Positions 14,187 to 17,635 of a DNA stretch of 17,635 nt are shown piece after piece. Below the pieces are notes generated by a model, which saw only the letters and a list, made by a program, of their open reading frames with translations, made no database searches and was not told where the DNA came from. Every line of letters begins with the position of its first letter. Position 1 is the first letter of the stretch. Source of the stretch: Candidatus Dadabacteria bacterium (GTDB lineage Bacteria > Desulfobacterota_D > UBA1144 > Nemesobacterales > CSP1-2); assembly GCA_022615255.1 (NCBI GenBank), contig JAKEHC010000074.1, positions 1 to 17,635 on the forward strand. The letters are read 5' to 3'. Made by a program: the position numbers and the translations under genes.

Positions 14187-15359
14187 ATGAAGGTCCTCAT
14201 ATATACACATGAATTCCCACCCTTTTTAGGAGGTCTCGCTACCACAAGCTTTAAGCTTTCAGATGGAATCAGTAAAGCTGGATTAGGGGTTACAGTACTT
14301 GCCCCACTGTATTCAGAGGAAGATAAGAAACTCGATCAGAGCTTAAATTTCAGGGTAGTGAGAATGGGGAAACTTGCAAGAAATCATGGTATTCCTTCCC
14401 CTATAAAAGAGGCTTCGGGTTTTTTGTCACTTACCAAAGTCCTTTCTGAAATTAAGCCCGATGTAGTGATTTTTATAACAAGAGAAGCCCATTCCGCAGG
14501 AGGTCTTTTACCTAACATGCCATTTAGGGCAATAGTAAGAGTGGCAGGGTATGAAGCCTTAAGATATTTGTTAGGGAAAAAGGTAAGCAACAGGGTTCTT
14601 GGCATCCCGATGAAAAGGCTTTACATGAAGGCATATAAAATTATAAGTCCAAGTCTGTCAACCAAGGAGCTTTTAGAGAAAGCCGGAATTCCAATGGATA
14701 AAATAGATGTTATCTACAATGGGGTGAATAGTCATATGCTTTCACAAGAGCCAAACTCAAGGATTTTGGAAGGGCTAAGAAGTAAATTTAATATTAAAAG
14801 TAGTGAAAAGTTAGTTTTAACTGTTGCTAGGCTAGTGCCTGGAAAGGGACAGGACGCTGTCATAAGGGCAATGCCAAGGGTTCTCAGGGAGTGTAATGGG
14901 TTTAAATACCTAATCGTGGGAGAAGGTGGATACAAAAAAAGGCTTAAACAATTATGTGAGAAAGAAGGGGTTAGTTCAAAGGTAATTTTTGCAGGAGCAG
15001 TTCCACATAATGAAGTCGTAAATTTCTATGACCTTTGTGATGTCTTTATAATGCCAAATAGAACTATAAAAAATGCAGAAAATATTGAGGGGCTTCCTAA
15101 TGTGGTGCTTGAAGCCGCATCGCGCGGAAAGCCGATAATAGCAGGTATACCAGGTGGCTCAAAGGAGGTTTTTGAACATGGGAAATCAGGGTATGTAGTA
15201 AATGGGGAGAACATAGACGAGATTGCCACATGTATTTTAGATTTACTTAAAAACGAAGGGAGGGCAAGCGCCTTTGGGCTATCGGCAAAACAAAGAATTG
15301 AAAAAATCTTTACTGAGGAAAAGATGATAGATAGTTATTTAGAGGTAATAAAGATCTAG
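14187..15359 (+). CDS. glycosyltransferase family 4
   Basis: This 390-residue GT-B enzyme is a second family 4 retaining glycosyltransferase. It starts MKVLIYTHEFPPFLGGLATT, with the acceptor-side glycine loop. The donor domain shows NGVN (178-181), ARLVPGKGQD (214-223), VGEGG (244-248) and the full E-x7-E motif EGLPNVVLE (301-309), followed by GIPGGSKEV (320-328). It should be active by these residues. The ribosome site is weak: GAGAGG is about 15 bases upstream. The flippase gene follows 33 bases later on the same strand, so both are likely co-transcribed. The enzyme probably adds a sugar to the lipid-linked unit exported by that flippase. The specific sugar is unknown. Confidence 0.93.
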   Translation: MKVLIYTHEFPPFLGGLATTSFKLSDGISKAGLGVTVLAPLYSEEDKKLDQSLNFRVVRMGKLARNHGIPSPIKEASGFLSLTKVLSEIKPDVVIFITREAHSAGGLLPNMPFRAIVRVAGYEALRYLLGKKVSNRVLGIPMKRLYMKAYKIISPSLSTKELLEKAGIPMDKIDVIYNGVNSHMLSQEPNSRILEGLRSKFNIKSSEKLVLTVARLVPGKGQDAVIRAMPRVLRECNGFKYLIVGEGGYKKRLKQLCEKEGVSSKVIFAGAVPHNEVVNFYDLCDVFIMPNRTIKNAENIEGLPNVVLEAASRGKPIIAGIPGGSKEVFEHGKSGYVVNGENIDEIATCILDLLKNEGRASAFGLSAKQRIEKIFTEEKMIDSYLEVIKI

Positions 15360-15392
15360 TTAGATAGTCATCCTTGTCATGTAGAGTTTAAA

Positions 15393-16754
15393 GTGGACTC
15401 TGGAACTCATCAAACAATAAAGACTGTAAAGAAAAGGCTATTTCGTAACGCCTCATGGCTATTCGGAGGAAAAACGCTTGCCGGTGTCTTTTCCGCCATA
15501 CAAACTGTGATTTTAGCAAGGCTTTTAGGAGTGGATAATTATGGACTACTTGCTTTAATAATCGCCTTTGTAGATGTTTTAAATAACTTTTTTGATTTTA
15601 GGGTTTGGGAAACGGCAACCAAATATATAGGTACATTCTGGACAAATGGAGAGAAGGAAAAAACACTCTCCATGATAAAGCTTTCCTATATTATTGACAT
15701 ATTAAGTGGGCTTCTAGCCTTTATAATAGCAATACTTACTGCAAAGATTGCAAGCTCATATTTAATCCACTCTCCAAATGCCTACACCCTCATATGGGTA
15801 TACTCGCTTAGCCTCTTAATAGATACGTCAAACTCGACATCAGATGCAATCCTTAGGGTCTTTGACAGATTTAAGCGTATTGCTTTCATATCTTCATTTA
15901 TATCTCTTTTCAAGCTTATTTTAGTTTTTCTCTCTTTATATCTAGGAATGGGTATAAATGGAGTTCTTATATCATTCGTATCGGCAAGCTTCTTGGGATT
16001 TTTTATAAGGATGTGGATTGTTTCAAAAACATTGGCAGAAAACCAACTTAACAGTTGGTGGAAATCGAATCTGAGTCCAGTCAAAAACGAATGGAAGGGG
16101 ATAGCCTGGTTTATAGGAAACACTAGCTTTTCTGGTACGGTTATGATGGCAAATGAAAGTTTCATGGGTGTGCTGTTTTTAGGATACTTTTCTGGGAAAG
16201 AAGCCGCCGCATATTACAAGGTTGCACAGTCTTTTGTAAAGCTGATATCACGCATTATGGACCCAGTTTATGAAGCCATATATCCGGAGCTTGTCAGGAT
16301 TTCAACCCTCAATGCTCTAAAAGATTTTAAAAGGCTTCTTAAATATTCAACCAAGAATCTAATCAAATTTACGATTCCTGCCGCTTTTGCAGTTCTTTTA
16401 TTTGCCAACCCGATCATAAGTTTGATCTTTGGAAAAGAATATCTCCCTGCTGCAAATACACTCCGGATTATTACAGTTGCCGTCTTAATATCCCAGCTAA
16501 CCTTCTGGATAGCTCCTGCCCTTCTCGCTTTTGGAAGACCAGGGCTTAGAACTTTGATGCTGATAATCTCTAACACTTCATATATTGCATTATTATTTCT
16601 GCTTGTTCCCAAGCATTCTTACATCGGAGCGGCCTTTGCCTTTTTGGGATATGCTATAGTGAGAAGCTTCACTTCAATTATCTGCCTAAATACCTCCATA
16701 AAAAAAGAGAAGGATAAGATTTCAGAACCTCAAGCCACCCTACCTCATACATGA
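15393..16754 (+). CDS. polysaccharide flippase (Wzx-like, MOP superfamily)
   Basis: The 453-residue inner-membrane protein has 11-13 hydrophobic segments along its length and opens with KKRLFRNASWLFGGKTLAGV, the usual start of MOP-superfamily oligosaccharide flippases. ARLLGVDNYGLLALIIAFVD (41-60) is the conserved first-loop pattern. Such proteins turn undecaprenyl-linked sugar units from the cytoplasmic to the periplasmic face. The start appears to be GTG at 15393. A frame-blocking TAA lies just upstream, and no strong ribosome site is present, so translation may depend on the preceding glycosyltransferase gene 33 bases away. The tail is basic and soluble. No polymerase (wzy) or ligase gene is in the window. 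The role in surface glycan export comes from family and context. Confidence 0.9.
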   Translation: MDSGTHQTIKTVKKRLFRNASWLFGGKTLAGVFSAIQTVILARLLGVDNYGLLALIIAFVDVLNNFFDFRVWETATKYIGTFWTNGEKEKTLSMIKLSYIIDILSGLLAFIIAILTAKIASSYLIHSPNAYTLIWVYSLSLLIDTSNSTSDAILRVFDRFKRIAFISSFISLFKLILVFLSLYLGMGINGVLISFVSASFLGFFIRMWIVSKTLAENQLNSWWKSNLSPVKNEWKGIAWFIGNTSFSGTVMMANESFMGVLFLGYFSGKEAAAYYKVAQSFVKLISRIMDPVYEAIYPELVRISTLNALKDFKRLLKYSTKNLIKFTIPAAFAVLLFANPIISLIFGKEYLPAANTLRIITVAVLISQLTFWIAPALLAFGRPGLRTLMLIISNTSYIALLFLLVPKHSYIGAAFAFLGYAIVRSFTSIICLNTSIKKEKDKISEPQATLPHT

Positions 16755-16764
16755 GTTTATCATT

Positions 16765-16790
16765 CTCCCTCGACGGAGTTTACACTGAGC
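16765..16790. repeat. degenerate dispersed-repeat fragment (CGACGGAGTTTACACTGAGC)
   Basis: CCCTCGACGGAGTTTACACT followed by GAGC resembles an intergenic repeat seen in many bacterial genomes and related to the TTCGACAGGCTCAG sequence at 7998-8018. Recognition is from memory of the motif. Confidence 0.4.
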
Positions 16791-16816
16791 TAAGATGGCA
16801 TAGGTCTGCGTTACAA

Positions 16817-16860
16817 AGGAATCTAAAAAACGAGATTCCTCGCTTCACTCGGAATGACAG
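16817..16860. repeat. dispersed palindromic repeat (GATTCCTCGCTTCACTCGGAATGACA)
   Basis: AGGAATCT (16817-16824) pairs with AGATTCCT (16833-16840) over an 8-base A-rich loop. The right arm also pairs partly with the following CGGAAT, giving alternative hairpins. Sequences of the kind ATTCCTCGCTTCACTCGGAA are common dispersed repeats in bacterial spacers. Confidence 0.55.
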
Positions 16861-16880
16861 AAAGAGGAACTGCTTCACAT

Positions 16881-16910
16881 TGTAGGGGTTTGATTAATCA
16901 AACCCCTACA
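16881..16910. repeat. perfect 30-bp palindrome
   Basis: TGTAGGGGTTTGATT is followed directly by its exact reverse complement AATCAAACCCCTACA. The transcript from either strand would fold into a 13-bp stem with a TTAA loop. The sequence is like a known class of dispersed intergenic palindromes. It is well placed to end transcription between the convergent flippase and AsnB-like genes, although no T run follows. Confidence 0.85.
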
Positions 16911-16996
16911 GCTCACAATGACAAATGCTTATTTGAGTGCATTATTAATTGATAGAATTGATATCACAACTCATCATCACTTATGACAACGGTTTA

Positions 16997-17635
16997 TCAG
17001 AGCCACTTTTCCTTCCACATCTCAAACATAAGAAGAAACCAAATCTTATTTACATGTATCGAGCCATTCATGAAATCTTTTATACAGGAGGAGACAATAC
17101 GAGGGTTGAATATGCCTTCCTTTTTTAACTTGTCTTCGTTCAGATAGTTCATCACCAACGGGGACAACTCTCCCCTAAGCCATTCAGCTAATGGTACGAC
17201 AAAACCCTGTTTGCGTCTTTCTAATAACTCTCGAGGAACATATTTGTATAGCACCTTTCGTAATATGTACTTGCTCATACCGTTTTTATATTTATACCTT
17301 GAAGGAATTCTTGCCACATATTGAACCAATCTATGATCCAAAAACGGCTCTCTAGACTCAAGACCTACGCTCATTGTAGCCCTATCCACTTTTGTAAGGA
17401 TATCGTCGACTAGAAAAGTTTTAAAATCTACTGCCATCATCTGAGTCACTAAATCACAATTTTGGAGTCTAAGGAAGGTATCCTCAAAATATGTATTAAA
17501 TTTAAGATTGTAATGGTGCCCCATAACCCTAGTTAAATCATCAGGAGTCCATCTGTTAATATTGAATTTGTACATGTCTACAATGTTCCCATTGTTACCT
17601 TCACGGAGCATGTTTCTCCACTTTTCAAATTTATC
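16997..17635 (-). CDS. asparagine synthase (glutamine-hydrolysing) family, C-terminal part, cut by window end
   Basis: The reading frame stays open to the right edge, so about 212 C-terminal residues of a larger (usually 600-650 residue) protein are seen. They contain the synthetase-domain core: MAVDFKTFLVDDILTKVDRA, then TMSVGLESREPFLDHRLVQY, and later RRKQGFVVPLAEWLRGEL. In AsnB these surround the ATP and aspartate site. The N-terminal glutaminase domain and the SGGLDS-type ATP loop would lie outside the window. AsnB-type proteins in polysaccharide clusters often amidate sugars or related carboxylates, not free aspartate. Position next to a flippase and glycosyltransferases favours that here, but the gene is on the opposite strand and could be an ordinary asparagine synthase. 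Confidence 0.9.
   Translation of the reverse strand, partial: DKFEKWRNMLREGNNGNIVDMYKFNINRWTPDDLTRVMGHHYNLKFNTYFEDTFLRLQNCDLVTQMMAVDFKTFLVDDILTKVDRATMSVGLESREPFLDHRLVQYVARIPSRYKYKNGMSKYILRKVLYKYVPRELLERRKQGFVVPLAEWLRGELSPLVMNYLNEDKLKKEGIFNPRIVSSCIKDFMNGSIHVNKIWFLLMFEMWKEKWL

Larger units (their letters stand above)
16755..16996. other. spacer packed with dispersed-repeat sequences
   Basis: Between the convergent flippase and AsnB-like genes lie fragments of at least three different palindromic intergenic repeats, listed separately. They occupy much of the 242 bases. No gene is seen. The hairpins may end transcription from both sides. Confidence 0.55.

Overview
The window looks like chromosomal DNA from an AT-rich (roughly 40% GC by eye), Gram-negative, diderm bacterium, probably an uncultured lineage. 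Evidence for two membranes is an apparent outer-membrane barrel protein with a signal peptide and a terminal Phe, a lipid-carrier sugar flippase and a surface-polysaccharide gene group. No 16S rRNA or other decisive marker is present. The gene mix (Era, bacterial-type AspRS, a Gld-like ABC exporter with DUF4340, DsrE, HtpX, GYD, class 1 AdoMet decarboxylase) fits Deltaproteobacteria-, Nitrospirota- or Dadabacteria-like groups, but this placement is a weak inference.

Layout. Positions 1-92 are the last 29 codons of an IS3/IS481-type transposase, followed by about 300 bases without a convincing gene. Then come era (minus) and, divergently, aspS (plus). aspS converges on a minus-strand transporter group running from 7758 down to 3236: ATPase, permease, Gld/auxiliary periplasmic protein and, after a repeat-containing gap, a DUF4340 protein. 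A 383-base spacer separates this group from a stand-alone dsrE-like gene (plus), which ends at a strong hairpin shared with htpX (minus). Thioredoxin (plus), AdoMet decarboxylase (minus, TTG start) and a GYD-domain gene (plus) follow as single-gene units with visible ribosome binding sites. A DUF3943-like outer-membrane protein (minus) converges on the GYD gene. The right quarter is a surface-polysaccharide locus: two divergent family 4 glycosyltransferases, a Wzx-like flippase and the C-terminal part of an AsnB-type amidotransferase cut by the window edge.

How genes may work together. The ABC genes should form one membrane complex with a periplasmic module. The glycosyltransferases, flippase and AsnB-like enzyme probably build and export a surface glycan. 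The AspRS carries the His of the non-discriminating type, so Asn-tRNA may be made by transamidation, and the AsnB-like protein may serve the glycan locus instead.

The spacers at 4595-4711, 7759-8141 and 16755-16996 hold fragments of short palindromic sequences that look like genome-wide dispersed repeats, including a perfect 30-bp palindrome at 16881-16910. I saw no tRNA, rRNA, CRISPR array or clearly new multi-gene system. The most unusual items are the threefold internal repeat of the DUF4340 protein, operator-like inverted repeats over the promoters of the ABC ATPase gene and htpX, and a 30-codon ORF ending one base before era.
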